Below are positions 27,904 to 37,488 of a stretch of 64,000 nt of DNA, in pieces (position 1 is the first letter of the stretch; each line of letters starts with the position of its first letter). This DNA comes from Arthrobacter sp. Edens01 (GTDB taxonomy: Bacteria; Actinomycetota; Actinomycetes; Actinomycetales; Micrococcaceae), in assembly GCF_001307035.1 (NCBI RefSeq), contig NZ_LKIU01000002.1, positions 105,078-169,077 of the forward strand, in the 5' to 3' direction. The notes beneath the pieces are model-generated. The model did no database searches, was not told the DNA's origin, and was given only the letters and a program-made list of their open reading frames with translations. A program made the translations under genes and the position numbers.

Positions 27904-29085
27904 GTGCTCGGATTCACTGTTCTGGACATCATTCTGGGGCTGTCCCTGCTCTTTTACCTGCTGGCAGGCCTGCGGAACGGCCTGGCGGTTACCCTCGGCG
28001 GCATCGTCGGGTTTGTTGCAGGTGCCGTTGCCGCGTTCTTCGCAATCCCCCTGGTCTCGAGCTGGGTGCCCGACGAGGGGTGGCGCCTCGCAGCTGTGAT
28101 CGCGACCGCCGTCGTACTGGTCCTGGTGGGCCACGCGGCCGGGGCCGCCCTGGGCGGTGCGGTCCGTCGCTGGTTCAACTTCGCACCGCTGCGGGCGCTG
28201 GACCGCATTCTGGGCGGTGCGCTGAATGTGGTGGTGGCGGCGCTCGTGATGTCGATGCTGGCATTCAGCATTGGAACTTTGGGAATGCCCTTCCTTTCGC
28301 AGCAGATCGCCTCCTCGAAGGTCCTGATGGCAATCGACTCGGTGACCCCCAACGCGGTCAAGACGCTGGCGGCGCAGGTGCGTTCATTCACGCTGGATGA
28401 GGGCCTGCCGCGGATTTTTGACAGCGCTGCACCGGAGGCGGTGGAGCTTCCTGCCGAGGGGATCAGCTCCGAGGCGCTGACCGCGGCTTCCTCCTCCGTC
28501 CTCAAGATCACCGGCACTGCCTTCCAATGCGGACAGAACCAAACCGGTTCCGGGTTCGTCATTGCGGATGACCGGGTGATCACCAACGCCCACGTGGTTG
28601 CAGGGGTCAGCGAGCCCGTGGTCCAGGTGCCCGGAGGCGGTGTGCTGCCCGGACGGGTGGTGCACTTCGACCCGGCACGGGATTTGGCTGTCATCGCCGT
28701 CGAGAACCTGTCAGCCGAGCCGCTTGACCTTGGAGAAGAACTTCCCAACGGGACCACTGCTGCGTTTGCCGGCTACCCGGCAGGCGGTCCGTTCCGGCTT
28801 CAGACTGCAGTCGTGCAGAACCTCGGCGACGTGTCCGTGCGGAGCATCTACGGAACGTCCCCGGAGGTGCTTCAGGTGTACACCCTGGCGGCCAACGTGC
28901 AGCAGGGCAACTCCGGCGGCCCGCTGCTGGATATCGACGGCCAGGTGGCAGGCGTGGTGTTCGCCAAGACCACCGGCGACCAGCCGATCGGTTACGCCCT
29001 TTCGCTCGCTGAGCTGGCACCCATTGCGGAAGCCGCTCCGGACTACCGCAGTGCGGTCTCGCCGGGGGAATGCATCAGCGAGTAG
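27904..29085 (+). CDS. MarP-like membrane serine protease
   Basis: A 393-residue protein: four membrane helices in a colicin-V-production-like domain (about 1-160), then an extracytoplasmic trypsin-like protease domain. The triad is visible: His in VITNAHVVAG, Asp in DPARDLAVIAV, Ser in QQGNSGGPLL. Two Cys (AFQCGQ and SPGECISE) may form a disulphide. The M. tuberculosis relative MarP (Rv3671c) protects against acid and oxidative stress by cleaving cell-wall enzymes. GTG at 27904 is chosen because GGAG lies six bases upstream. A TAGACT box at 27835-27840 is the likely promoter. Its 3' end overlaps aroQ tail to tail by 11 bases. Confidence 0.88.
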   Translation: MLGFTVLDIILGLSLLFYLLAGLRNGLAVTLGGIVGFVAGAVAAFFAIPLVSSWVPDEGWRLAAVIATAVVLVLVGHAAGAALGGAVRRWFNFAPLRALDRILGGALNVVVAALVMSMLAFSIGTLGMPFLSQQIASSKVLMAIDSVTPNAVKTLAAQVRSFTLDEGLPRIFDSAAPEAVELPAEGISSEALTAASSSVLKITGTAFQCGQNQTGSGFVIADDRVITNAHVVAGVSEPVVQVPGGGVLPGRVVHFDPARDLAVIAVENLSAEPLDLGEELPNGTTAAFAGYPAGGPFRLQTAVVQNLGDVSVRSIYGTSPEVLQVYTLAANVQQGNSGGPLLDIDGQVAGVVFAKTTGDQPIGYALSLAELAPIAEAAPDYRSAVSPGECISE

Positions 29086-29554
29086 CTGCCCCGGAGCCCG
29101 CCTTGGCGTCCAGGGTAGAGGCGAGGTAGTCCACCGCCATCCGGTAACCGGCCACGCCGGCACCGCAGATTACTACGTCTGCCACTGCCGAGACGTAGGA
29201 GTGGTGCCGGAATTCCTCGCGCTTGTGGATGTTGCTCAGGTGTACTTCCACCACCGGCAGGCCGACCCCGGACAGGGCGTCGCGGATGGCCACGGAGGTG
29301 TGGCTGTAGGCGGCGGGGTTGATGATGATCGCGTCAGCCAGCCCGGGTGCGCCGTGGATGGCATCGATCAGGTCACCCTCGTGGTTGGACTGGATACAGT
29401 CCGCCGTCCAGCCGTGCGATTCTGCTGCTGCGACAGCGGTTTCCTCGACGTCCTCCAGCGTGTCCGTGCCGTAGACCGCGGGTTCGCGGGTTCCGAGCAG
29501 GTTCAGGTTGGGGCCGTTCAGGATCAGGAGGTTGCGGGTGCGTTCGGTAGTCAT
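29075..29554 (-). CDS. aroQ: 3-dehydroquinate dehydratase, type II
   Basis: Third step of the shikimate pathway. The 159-residue protein has LILNGPNLNLLGTREPAVYG (with the catalytic Arg and Tyr), QSNHEGDLIDAIH, INPAAYSHTSVAIRDAL with catalytic His, and VEVHLSNIHKREEFRHHS. Length is normal for the dodecameric type II enzyme. The ATG at 29554 follows GTGGAACCC. It lies eight bases upstream of the MFS gene end; both are on the minus strand. Confidence 0.95.
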   Translation of the reverse strand: MTTERTRNLLILNGPNLNLLGTREPAVYGTDTLEDVEETAVAAAESHGWTADCIQSNHEGDLIDAIHGAPGLADAIIINPAAYSHTSVAIRDALSGVGLPVVEVHLSNIHKREEFRHHSYVSAVADVVICGAGVAGYRMAVDYLASTLDAKAGSGAATR

Positions 29555-29562
29555 GGGTTCCA

Positions 29563-30891
29563 CTATGCCGCAACGGCTTCGGCGGACTCAGTCTGTGACT
29601 GTGCCCGGATCTTCCGGGAAGCGGCGAGGGCACCGGCGATGGTGATCAGGGACATCAGCGCCAGGACCGCGCCGGGATGCCACCAGGCCGCGGAGGTGGC
29701 GTCGGAGAAGAGCTGGGTGACTGCCGGAGTAAAGCCTGCGGCGATGCCGGCGAAGCTGTAGGCCAGGGACATGGCGGTGTAGCCGGTCCGGGCCGGGAAC
29801 AGGTCCGCCATCAGTCCGCCCAGGGCTGCCCAGGCGGCGGTCGGGGCGATGCCGCCGATCAGGATGGTCAGGATGTACAGCGGCTGGTCGGCGATGCTGA
29901 TCAGGTAGTACAGGGGGAACGAGATGATTGCGGTGGCGGCGGCACCTCCGGCAACAACGCGGGCCGAGCCAACCCGGGTGGCCAGCCACCCGAAGGCGGG
30001 AATGGTGGCCAGCTGAAGCACGGAACCCACCAATGCTGCGTTGAGGACCGTGGATTCGGACAGCCCCAGGACGGTGGTGCCGTAGGCCTGCGTATAGGTG
30101 GTCATGAGGAAGTACGATCCGATGCCCAGCAGTGCGGCGGCCATGGCAATGACGACGGCGGCGGGCTGGCTGCGCAGGACCTCAAGGACAGGAACACGGG
30201 CCACCTGGTGGTGCTCTGCGACGTCCTTGAAGACGGGAGTCTCGTCAATAGCGAGACGGAGGTAGAGGGCCACTGCCATGAACGGGAAGGCCAGGAGGAA
30301 CGGGATCCGCCAGACACCGGCCTCCATGGCTTCGGGAGAAACCTGGGTCAGGATCAGGAAGGTGGCCGTGACCATGATGGTGCCAACGGGCGAACCGATC
30401 TGGGGGATGGCAGCGTACAGGGCGCGCTTCTTCGGTTCGGCATGTTCGCTGGCGATCAGGACTGCTCCGCCCCACTCCCCGCCAACGGCCAGGCCCTGCA
30501 GCAGCCGCAGGGCCACCAGCAGGATTGGAGCCCAGACGCCGATCGCCGCATAGTCCGGCAGCAGGCCGATGATGCCGGTGGCCAGGCCCATCAGGACGAT
30601 GGTGTAAATCAGGGACTTCTTCCGGCCCACCCGGTCACCAATGTGGCCGAACAGCACTGCGCCCAGCGGCCGGGCAACGAATCCCATGCCCAGGGACAGG
30701 AATGCCAGCAGCGTCCCGGTCAGGGGATCCACGTCCGGGAAGAACACCCGGTTCAGGATGAGGGCTGCAGCCGTTCCGAAAACATAGAAATCGTAGGATT
30801 CAAGCGCTGTTCCAACGAAGGAAGCACCGGCGACCCTGCGGGCCATCCGGGAACGCTGGGCGGGGTTCACGGGTGTGGAGGAAGTAGACAC
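29563..30891 (-). CDS. MFS transporter, metabolite:H+ symporter type
   Basis: A 442-residue twelve-helix permease of the MHS family (as ProP, KgtP and ShiA). It has LESYDFYVFG in helix 1, GHIGDRVGRKKSLI in the loop after helix 2, and GLAVGGEWGGAVLIASEHAE in helix 4-5. The substrate is likely a dicarboxylate, aromatic acid or osmolyte. Shikimate is worth considering, since aroQ is the next gene downstream, but nothing proves it. GTG at 30891 is chosen from family length; no Shine-Dalgarno is seen. Confidence 0.88.
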   Translation of the reverse strand: MSTSSTPVNPAQRSRMARRVAGASFVGTALESYDFYVFGTAAALILNRVFFPDVDPLTGTLLAFLSLGMGFVARPLGAVLFGHIGDRVGRKKSLIYTIVLMGLATGIIGLLPDYAAIGVWAPILLVALRLLQGLAVGGEWGGAVLIASEHAEPKKRALYAAIPQIGSPVGTIMVTATFLILTQVSPEAMEAGVWRIPFLLAFPFMAVALYLRLAIDETPVFKDVAEHHQVARVPVLEVLRSQPAAVVIAMAAALLGIGSYFLMTTYTQAYGTTVLGLSESTVLNAALVGSVLQLATIPAFGWLATRVGSARVVAGGAAATAIISFPLYYLISIADQPLYILTILIGGIAPTAAWAALGGLMADLFPARTGYTAMSLAYSFAGIAAGFTPAVTQLFSDATSAAWWHPGAVLALMSLITIAGALAASRKIRAQSQTESAEAVAA

Positions 30892-31046
30892 AAGTGCTGA
30901 TTGTGCTAGGTGCCGGGAGCTTTGGCCAGTCGCTGAGTTCAACGTCACTATTTGGGCTGCTGGTCGCCGGTCTCCCGCGCCGAACAGCGTCCCGTCCCGA
31001 AAGGACAAAGGCTGGCGTGTCCGGCTCCGCGCCGGCGCCCGCGGCG

Positions 31047-31625
31047 TTAGGCCGGGCGGATCGCGGGGATGTGCTGCTGCAGGACGGCGCCGCCGGCCTG
31101 GAGCAGCGAATCGCCTACCAGCGCCGGATCGGACACGTAGCCGTGGACCATGGCGCCGTCCCGCAGCATGATCAGCTGGTCAGCCACGAGTCCTGGGTTC
31201 TGCGCACCCAGCCTGCCCGCCAGCTCCGCGACCAGGGCGCGGAACCAGTCCCGGTGGCGCGCGACGGCAATACGGACCGGATGTTCGGCCTCCGGGTACT
31301 CCGCGGCGGCATTAATGAAGGGGCAGCCGCGGAAACCCGGCCTGCAGGTTTCATCGCCCATGGCCTGGGCCAGCGCCGCCAGGGCACGGCACGGATCATC
31401 CGGCAGGTTCCCGGCAGCTTCCCGGATCCGTTCCGACTGCTGGTCGAGATACGCCTCCACCAGGTTGTCCTTGGTGGGGAAGTAGCGGTAGAACGTGACC
31501 TTCGTGGTGCCGGCGGCAGCGATAATCTTGTCCGCGCTCACGGCACGGATTCCCTCGCGGTAAAAGGCCTCGCCGGCGGCGGCCAGGATGCGCTCGCGGA
31601 CAGGCCGCACTGGCGTGGGTGCCAA
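31047..31625 (-). CDS. TetR-family regulator
   Basis: A 192-residue repressor. The N-terminal HTH reads ILAAAGEAFYREGIRAVSAD...AAGTTKVTFYRYFPTKDNLV. The C-terminal domain contains CRPGFRGCPFINAAAEYP, two Cys that could sense oxidants. It starts at TTG 31625 with AGGAGG six bases upstream. It is divergent from ohr, with a 24-bp near-palindrome between them, so it probably represses ohr and itself. Confidence 0.88.
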   Translation of the reverse strand: MAPTPVRPVRERILAAAGEAFYREGIRAVSADKIIAAAGTTKVTFYRYFPTKDNLVEAYLDQQSERIREAAGNLPDDPCRALAALAQAMGDETCRPGFRGCPFINAAAEYPEAEHPVRIAVARHRDWFRALVAELAGRLGAQNPGLVADQLIMLRDGAMVHGYVSDPALVGDSLLQAGGAVLQQHIPAIRPA

Positions 31626-31666
31626 GGGAAACCTCCTGAAGTAGTTCCGGGCCGGGGCTGGCCATT

Positions 31667-31690
31667 AGTAGACTTACTAGTTAGTCTACT
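31667..31690. promoter_or_regulatory. TetR-type operator between the regulator and ohr
   Basis: Twelve-base arms (AGTAGACTTACT / AGTTAGTCTACT) pair with one mismatch about a central ACTAGT. The size and position fit a TetR dimer site controlling both genes. Confidence 0.75.
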
Positions 31691-31749
31691 GCTAGAACGG
31701 CGGAACGTCGCCCTTCCAAGCGTCCAGTGTTCCAACCGAAGGAGAACCG

Positions 31750-32172
31750 ATGAGTGCCCTTTACACAGCAGTTGCCACCGCAACCGGTGACGGCAGGAAC
31801 GGAGAAGCCCGGACCAGCGACGGCCTGCTGGAAGTCGATCTTGCGGTTCCGAAGGAAATGGGCGGAGCCGGCGGGGCCACGAACCCCGAGCAGCTCTTTG
31901 CAGTCGGCTACGCAGCCTGCTTCCACTCGGCACTGAAGATGGTCGCCCGCCAGGCCAAGGCAGAGATCAGCGACAGCGCAGTGACCTCCGAGGTCAGCAT
32001 CAATCCGAAGGAGGAGGGCGGTTTCCAGCTTTCCGTGGCACTGCACGTGGAGATGTCCGGAGTCGACCAGGCCACGGCAGACAAGCTGGTCCACGAGGCG
32101 CACCAGGTCTGCCCGTACTCGAATGCAACCCGGGGCAACATCGAGGTGGAAGTGGACGCCGTCGTCGGCTAG
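31750..32172 (+). CDS. ohr: Organic hydroperoxide resistance protein (Ohr)
   Basis: Thiol peroxidase that reduces organic hydroperoxides with lipoyl proteins as electron donors. The 140-residue protein has both redox Cys in the Ohr contexts GYAACFHSAL and VCPYSNATRGNIEV, with the Arg that fixes the peroxide at the N-terminal side. AAGGAG precedes the ATG. It is unusual in being paired with a TetR regulator instead of the MarR-type OhrR. Confidence 0.93.
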   Translation: MSALYTAVATATGDGRNGEARTSDGLLEVDLAVPKEMGGAGGATNPEQLFAVGYAACFHSALKMVARQAKAEISDSAVTSEVSINPKEEGGFQLSVALHVEMSGVDQATADKLVHEAHQVCPYSNATRGNIEVEVDAVVG

Positions 32173-32183
32173 TCGATCCCTTC

Positions 32184-32243
32184 AACGAGATAACAGAAAC
32201 TGCCCGTATCGAGCTCGATACGGGCAGTTTCTGTTATCTCGTT
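32184..32243. repeat. Perfect 60-bp intergenic palindrome, copy C
   Basis: Two 30-base arms (32184-32213 and 32214-32243) are exact complements with no spacer. The core ATAACAGAAACTGCCCGTAT is shared with copies A and B. It lies between convergent ohr and acsA, 11 and 5 bases from their stops, and should end both transcripts. Confidence 0.95.
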
Positions 32244-32248
32244 TGGAG

Positions 32249-34237
32249 CTACTTGCGCAGGGACTCGGCGATCTGGGACATCACTGTGTTGTCCGCCAGG
32301 GTGCTCGAATCGCCCGGCTCGCGGCCCTCGGCAACGTCCTTGAGCAGCCGGCGCATGATCTTCCCCGAACGCGTCTTGGGCAGCTCGGGAACCACCAGGA
32401 TGTGCCGGGGCTTGGCGATCGGGCCGATCTCCTTACCCACGTGGTTGCGCAGGGTGGTGACGATGTCATCGTCGTCCTTGGCGCTGCCGCGCAGGATCAC
32501 GAAGGCGACAACGGCCTCGCCGGTGGTGTCATCCGTGGCGCCAACCACTGCGGCCTCCGCCACCGACGGGTGGCTGACCAGCGCGGATTCGATTTCAGTG
32601 GTGGAGAGGCGGTGGCCGGAGACGTTCATGACGTCATCCACGCGGCCCAGCAGCCAGATGTCTCCGTCTTCGTCCTTCTTGGCGCCGTCGCCTGCGAAGT
32701 ACATGTTGTCGAAACGGGACCAGTACGTGTCCTTGAAACGCTGCGGGTCGCCCCAGATGCCGCGCAGCATGGCGGGCCACGGCTCCTTCACGACGAGGAA
32801 GCCGCCGGAGCCGTTCGGCACCGGTTCGCCCATTTCATCCACCACGTCCACGGAGATGCCCGGTACCGGAACCTGGGCGGACCCGGGTTTCGTGGCCGTG
32901 ACACCGGGCATGGGGGCGATCATGTGGGCACCGGTTTCGGTCTGCCACCAGGTGTCCACGATCGGGGCCGGAACTTCCTTCTTGCCGCCGTTTCCGCCGA
33001 TCACCGTGCGGTACCACATCCAGGCTTCGGGGTTGATGGGTTCGCCCACCGTGCCGAGGACCCGGATGGAGTCCAGGTTGAACTTGCCCGGGATATCCCT
33101 GCCCCACTTCATGCAGGTGCGGATCGCCGTCGGCGCTGTATAGAGGATGGAGACCTTGTACTTCTCCACCAGCTCCCACCAGCGGCCCTGATGCGGGGTA
33201 TCCGGGGTTCCTTCGTACATCAGCTGCGTGGCGCCGTTGACCAGCGGTGCGTAGGTGACGTAGCTGTGGCCGGTAACCCAGCCGACGTCGGCCGTGCACC
33301 AGTACACGTCCGTCTCGGGCTTCAGGTCGAAGGTGGCGCGGTGCGTGAAGGCGGTCTGTGCCAGGTACCCGCCGGTGGTGTGCAGAATGCCCTTGGGCTT
33401 CCCGGTGGTGCCGGAGGTGTAGAGGATGAACAGCGGATGTTCGGAATCATGCGGCACAGCGGTGTGCTCGCCGCTCGCGGAACCGACGACGTCGTCCCAC
33501 CACAGGTCCCGGCCTTCGGTCCACTCGACCGGCTCGCCGTTGCGCTTGACCACGACGACGTTGGAAACGGTGTGCCCTTCCTTGACCAGGGACTCATCGA
33601 CTGCCGGCTTGAGCAGGCTGGGCTTGCCCCGGCGGTATGAACCGTCCGCGGTGACAACGAGCTTTGCCTCGGCGTCGTCAATCCGGCTGCGGAGTGCATC
33701 GGCGGAGAAGCCTCCGAACACTACCGAGTGGACTGCACCGATGCGGGCGCAGGCCAGCATGGTGATGACGGCCTCGGGGATCATGGGCAGGTACACGGCC
33801 ACACGGTCGCCCTTGGAGACGCCGAGGGACTCGAAGGCATTGGCTGCCTTTTTTACCTCTTCAGTCAGCTCGGCGTAGGTGTACGTGCGGGTATCACCGG
33901 GCTCGCCCTCGAAGTAGATGGCAACCCGGTCTCCGCGTCCTTCCTCCACATGCCGGTCCAGCGCGTTGTACGAGGCATTGAGCTTGCCGCCCACGAACCA
34001 CTTGGCGAACGGCGCGTCAGTCCAGTCCAGAGTCTGGGTGAAGTCTTCATCCCAGGTGAGCAGCTCCCGGGCCTGCCTGGCCCAGAACTCCGGCCCGGAA
34101 GCGGCGGCTTCCTCGTAGAGCCCGGGCTGAGCCACGGCGGAGGCTGCAAATTCCGCGCTTGGCGGAAAGCTGCGGCTCTCGTGGTAGAGGTTCTCCAGTG
34201 CGTCACCGTGCTGCTTGACCGGAGGCTGTTCAGACAT
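32249..34237 (-). CDS. acsA: Acetyl-CoA synthetase
   Basis: AMP-forming acetate-CoA ligase. The 662-residue protein has the full ANL fold: AMP-binding loop [15 protein letters not shown], the TWWQTETG motif, and the C-terminal [13 protein letters not shown] whose Lys is the acetylation-controlled catalytic residue. AAGGG precedes the ATG. A near-perfect Crp/GlxR site lies about 110 bases upstream, in line with cAMP control of acetate use in related genera. Confidence 0.96.
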   Translation of the reverse strand: MSEQPPVKQHGDALENLYHESRSFPPSAEFAASAVAQPGLYEEAAASGPEFWARQARELLTWDEDFTQTLDWTDAPFAKWFVGGKLNASYNALDRHVEEGRGDRVAIYFEGEPGDTRTYTYAELTEEVKKAANAFESLGVSKGDRVAVYLPMIPEAVITMLACARIGAVHSVVFGGFSADALRSRIDDAEAKLVVTADGSYRRGKPSLLKPAVDESLVKEGHTVSNVVVVKRNGEPVEWTEGRDLWWDDVVGSASGEHTAVPHDSEHPLFILYTSGTTGKPKGILHTTGGYLAQTAFTHRATFDLKPETDVYWCTADVGWVTGHSYVTYAPLVNGATQLMYEGTPDTPHQGRWWELVEKYKVSILYTAPTAIRTCMKWGRDIPGKFNLDSIRVLGTVGEPINPEAWMWYRTVIGGNGGKKEVPAPIVDTWWQTETGAHMIAPMPGVTATKPGSAQVPVPGISVDVVDEMGEPVPNGSGGFLVVKEPWPAMLRGIWGDPQRFKDTYWSRFDNMYFAGDGAKKDEDGDIWLLGRVDDVMNVSGHRLSTTEIESALVSHPSVAEAAVVGATDDTTGEAVVAFVILRGSAKDDDDIVTTLRNHVGKEIGPIAKPRHILVVPELPKTRSGKIMRRLLKDVAEGREPGDSSTLADNTVMSQIAESLRK

Positions 34238-34345
34238 CTCGGACCCTTTCCGTTGGCTTGAACCCGGCGCGGATGCCGGGCTGCGGCCCGGCCGGCGGGG
34301 CGGTTTAGCGATGTTGTCCTTACCCTAACGCGGCGAAGCCCAAGG

Positions 34346-34361
34346 TGTGGCACCGGTCACA
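34346..34361. promoter_or_regulatory. Candidate Crp/GlxR site upstream of acsA
   Basis: TGTGGCACCGGTCACA matches nine of the ten fixed bases in TGTGA-N6-TCACA. The rest of the 322-base gap (34238-34559) holds TAGTCT (34433) and TTGACT (34450) promoter-like boxes, and no gene. Confidence 0.65.
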
Positions 34362-34559
34362 ACACCCTCCGTGAAACGGGGTAATTATGCGATAAACGGT
34401 AGCTCCGGCGCCCCGCCACGGGGGCTTACCGGTAGTCTGTCCTGCTGGCGTTGACTAGGCTGTCACTGAAAGCAAACCGCTTGTGGCGCCGCTGCGGCGG
34501 TGCCTCAGCACGGTCGGCGCACCCGCCTTCCGGTTGCTGCTGTCGGAACGGAGACCAGA

Positions 34560-35903
34560 ATGAACCAGCCCCACGTTGAACACGAGGAACGCGCTGCCGC
34601 GGAGACCCCCGGCGCGCTGGCATCTGCACCCGGAGCAGGGGTCCGTGCGGTGGCAGGCCCGTTCGGGCTGCGGGACATCGTTGTGGGCGCAGCCGTCCTG
34701 GTAATGCTGGTCGGCAGCGTGCTGCCCTTTGCCGTTGCCGGCGGGCGCAACCTGTGGACGGTGTTCAGTCTGTTCTACGTCGGCATCGGGATCATCATGC
34801 CGCTGCTGGTCGCCGGACTTTTCGCTGCCCGCCGCCTGGCGCCGTCGGTCCGCCTTCGGGTTGGATCCCTCTCGCTGGACCAGTTCGCATCAGTCATAGC
34901 CGTGCTGGCCGCAATCTTCTTCTTCCTGCAGCTGGTCTATGTGTTCAGCATCGGGTCCCTGCTGGGATTCATCGGTGCTGTGGCGCTGCTGGCCGCGACG
35001 ACGTTCGCCCCGCACATCCCTCCTTTCTCCGCCGAGTTCAGCAACCGGACAGAGATTCCGGCACACCCGGTAGCCCGCGATGCGAAGCCGCTCCTGCGCG
35101 CACCCAAGCCTGTCCCGGCGCCCAAGCCTGAGAACGCAGGCGGACCCTCGGGTGCAGGTCCTGCAGGCGCGTTCGGTCAGCCCGGCCCTTCTGCCGCCGG
35201 TCCTGCAGCAGCCGGCCCCGCAACCGGTGCCCAGCGGCCCGTGCAGGGTGCTCCCGCCGGGGCGCAGCAGCCGGGTACGCAAAGTGCTCCAGGCTCCGAA
35301 CCCACTGCACACACCGGCACACAGTCCGCTGCCGGACGGCCTGCCGGGACCGGAGCGGGCGCGGCCGCCGCTGGTGTTGCCGCTGCAGGTGCCGCTGGTG
35401 CTGGTGCTGGCGCTGGTGCGTCATCCGCTGCTGCCGGAGCGGGCGATTCCGCCACAGGAACCCCCGCTCCGGAACCTTCCGGCAGCGTCCCCGAACCCGG
35501 TGCTCCCGAATCCGCGGCCGCCGAACCCGGTGCCCCCGGAGCCAGGGCCCAGGAACCCCGTACCTCCGCCGGAGAAGATCCGCTGCCGGCAACCACTGTG
35601 AACCCGGCCGTCCGGGGAGGGGCCCCGGGTTCGGAGCAGCCGGCCCCTGAATCGATTTCGGCTACCCGGGAAGAGAACGAGAACGTCGTTGAAGCCTTCT
35701 GGTTCGCCGTTGGCACACCCCGCCAGATTGTCGACGAACGGACCGGGCTACCCCTGTTTATGTTCTACCCGGGCGACTGGGAACTCGGCCTGGAAGACCG
35801 CGGCCACGAGTTCCTGGTGCAGGACAAGCGGACCGGCCGGATCGGCGTCCTGCGTGACCTGACCAATATTGAGCGCGTCAGCGACGACAGCTCCGGCCAC
35901 TAG
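34560..35903 (+). CDS. Membrane protein with Ala/Pro/Gly-rich linker
   Basis: A 447-residue protein. Four hydrophobic segments lie between about 40 and 160 (GAAVLVMLVGSVLPFAVAGG and following). A disordered Ala/Gly/Pro stretch runs from about 175 to 370. A compact conserved C-terminus of about 75 residues follows (VEAFWFAVGTPRQIVDERTG, FYPGDWELGLEDRG, RIGVLRDLTNIERV). No family is recognised; similar proteins occur upstream of nth in related genera. The ATG at 34560 has GGAG nine bases upstream. A hairpin terminator follows. Confidence 0.7.
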   Translation: MNQPHVEHEERAAAETPGALASAPGAGVRAVAGPFGLRDIVVGAAVLVMLVGSVLPFAVAGGRNLWTVFSLFYVGIGIIMPLLVAGLFAARRLAPSVRLRVGSLSLDQFASVIAVLAAIFFFLQLVYVFSIGSLLGFIGAVALLAATTFAPHIPPFSAEFSNRTEIPAHPVARDAKPLLRAPKPVPAPKPENAGGPSGAGPAGAFGQPGPSAAGPAAAGPATGAQRPVQGAPAGAQQPGTQSAPGSEPTAHTGTQSAAGRPAGTGAGAAAAGVAAAGAAGAGAGAGASSAAAGAGDSATGTPAPEPSGSVPEPGAPESAAAEPGAPGARAQEPRTSAGEDPLPATTVNPAVRGGAPGSEQPAPESISATREENENVVEAFWFAVGTPRQIVDERTGLPLFMFYPGDWELGLEDRGHEFLVQDKRTGRIGVLRDLTNIERVSDDSSGH

Positions 35904-35913
35904 ATCAACACCC

Positions 35914-35954
35914 GATGCCCCGGCGCCCTGACACTGTTCAGGCGCCGGGGCATC
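35914..35954 (+). terminator. Terminator hairpin before nth
   Basis: GATGCCCCGGCGCC and GGCGCCGGGGCATC form a 14-bp perfect stem 11 bases after the preceding stop, followed by GTTG only. Confidence 0.7.
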
Positions 35955-35980
35955 GTTGACTGCGAAGGACACGACCTGAC

Positions 35981-36772
35981 ATGCCTACCGGCAACGATGC
36001 CTCCCAGCTGGCCCTGAAGCGACGGGCCCGGAAGATCAACCGCCTGCTTGGGGAGCTTTACCCCTATGCAGTGGCCGAGCTCGACTTCACGAACGCCTTC
36101 GAACTGCTGATCGCCACGGTGCTCTCCGCCCAGACGACTGACGTACGCGTCAACGCCGTCACCCCAGTGCTCTTCGCCCGGTACCCGGATGCCCGGGCGC
36201 TTTCGGAGGCGAACGAGGAGGAGCTGCAGGAACTGATCCGTCCCACCGGTTTCTTCAGGGCCAAGTCGGCAGCGATTAAGAAGCTAGCCACCCAGATTGT
36301 GGATGATTACGACGGCGAAGTTCCGAACAGGCTCGAAGACCTGGTGAAGCTGGCAGGGGTCGGCCGGAAGACCGCCAACGTGGTGCTGGGCAACGCTTTT
36401 GGAGTTCCGGGCATCACGGTGGACACCCACTTCCTGCGGCTGTCCCGCAGGTTCGGCTGGACCGGGTCGAAAGACCCGGTAAAGGTTGAGCAGGACGTAG
36501 CCGAGCTCTTTGAACCCAAGGACTGGACGCCGCTGTCCAACCGCGTGGTGTTCCATGGCCGGCGGGTTTGCCATGCCAAGAAGCCCGCGTGCGGGGCGTG
36601 CGCCGTCGCGCAGCTCTGCCCCTCCTACGGCGAAGGCGAAACGGACCCGGACAAGGCCCGGAAGCTGCTCAAGTATGAGCTGGCTCCCGGCCGCGAAGAT
36701 CTCCTGGCCCGCATGATGGCCTCCGAAACCCGAGCCCAGCTGCGGGCTGCCGGCTACGGACTCGAAGCATGA
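35981..36772 (+). CDS. nth: Endonuclease III
   Basis: DNA glycosylase/AP lyase for oxidised pyrimidines (base excision repair). The 263-residue protein has the helix-hairpin-helix LVKLAGVGRKTANVVLG with the catalytic Lys, the catalytic Asp in VDTHFLRLS, and a 4Fe-4S motif C-X6-C-X2-C-X5-C in CHAKKPACGACAVAQLC. Coupled to the next gene by an ATGA overlap. The position near crp and MarP is conserved in Actinobacteria. Confidence 0.96.
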   Translation: MPTGNDASQLALKRRARKINRLLGELYPYAVAELDFTNAFELLIATVLSAQTTDVRVNAVTPVLFARYPDARALSEANEEELQELIRPTGFFRAKSAAIKKLATQIVDDYDGEVPNRLEDLVKLAGVGRKTANVVLGNAFGVPGITVDTHFLRLSRRFGWTGSKDPVKVEQDVAELFEPKDWTPLSNRVVFHGRRVCHAKKPACGACAVAQLCPSYGEGETDPDKARKLLKYELAPGREDLLARMMASETRAQLRAAGYGLEA

Positions 36773-37452
36773 GCGCACAGGCGCAGCTGGAAGCATTCGG
36801 GAATCTGGTCAGCGCCGGGGGCGGGGACTACGGACGCTACCTGCGTTTCCTGACCCGCGCCGTCGATCCGGCTGTTGCCCGCGAAGCCGCGGTCCTCATC
36901 CTCTTCGGCGTCCTGGACGAACACCCTTCCCGATTCCACTCCGAGGCGATCCCCGATGACCTCGATGTCCTGTTCGTGGAGCGCGCCTCGACCCTGAATG
37001 ACCACCCCGGTCAGGTGGCCTTCCCCGGCGGGGGCGTGGACGCCTCCGACGCTGATGTGGTTGCCGCGGCGCTGCGCGAGGCGAACGAGGAAACCGGACT
37101 GGATCCGAGCGGCGTGCGGGTGCTTGGCACGCTGCCGAAGGTGGGCCTGCCGGTGAGCAATTTCCTGGTAACCCCGGTTCTGGGCTGGTGGGACAAACCA
37201 ACGCCGGTGGACGTTGTGGACGAGGCCGAGTCTGCCTCCGTGTTCCGGGTCCCGGTGGCTGATCTGCTCAACCCCGCCAACCGCCGCACCACCGTGCTGC
37301 GCCGCGGCGGACAGGAGCACCGAGGTCCTGCGTTCCTGGTGAACGGAGTGGTGGTGTGGGGCTTCACCGCCCTGCTCCTGGACGAGGTGTTCAACCAGCT
37401 TGGGTGGACCCTGCCCTGGGACGAGGCGCAGGAGATGGTGCCGGAGGTTTAG
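36769..37452 (+). CDS. NUDIX hydrolase, CoA pyrophosphatase type
   Basis: A 227-residue NUDIX protein with LNDHPGQVAFPGGGVD before the box, which resembles the UPF0035/CoA-diphosphatase signature, and the box itself ending in ALREANEETGL. It probably cleaves CoA or a nucleotide diphosphate. The TAG stop (37450-37452) overlaps the first two bases of the 38-bp direct repeat that borders the acyltransferase cassette. Confidence 0.88.
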   Translation: MSAQAQLEAFGNLVSAGGGDYGRYLRFLTRAVDPAVAREAAVLILFGVLDEHPSRFHSEAIPDDLDVLFVERASTLNDHPGQVAFPGGGVDASDADVVAAALREANEETGLDPSGVRVLGTLPKVGLPVSNFLVTPVLGWWDKPTPVDVVDEAESASVFRVPVADLLNPANRRTTVLRRGGQEHRGPAFLVNGVVVWGFTALLLDEVFNQLGWTLPWDEAQEMVPEV

Positions 37453-37488
37453 CTACTTCGCCTCTGCATAGGAGTCGACGGCGGCGCA
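37451..37488. repeat. 38-bp direct repeat, left copy
   Basis: Identical over 38 bases to 39791-39828. It copies the last 11 codons, the stop and two further bases of the polymerase gene. It abuts the NUDIX stop codon. Confidence 0.97.
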
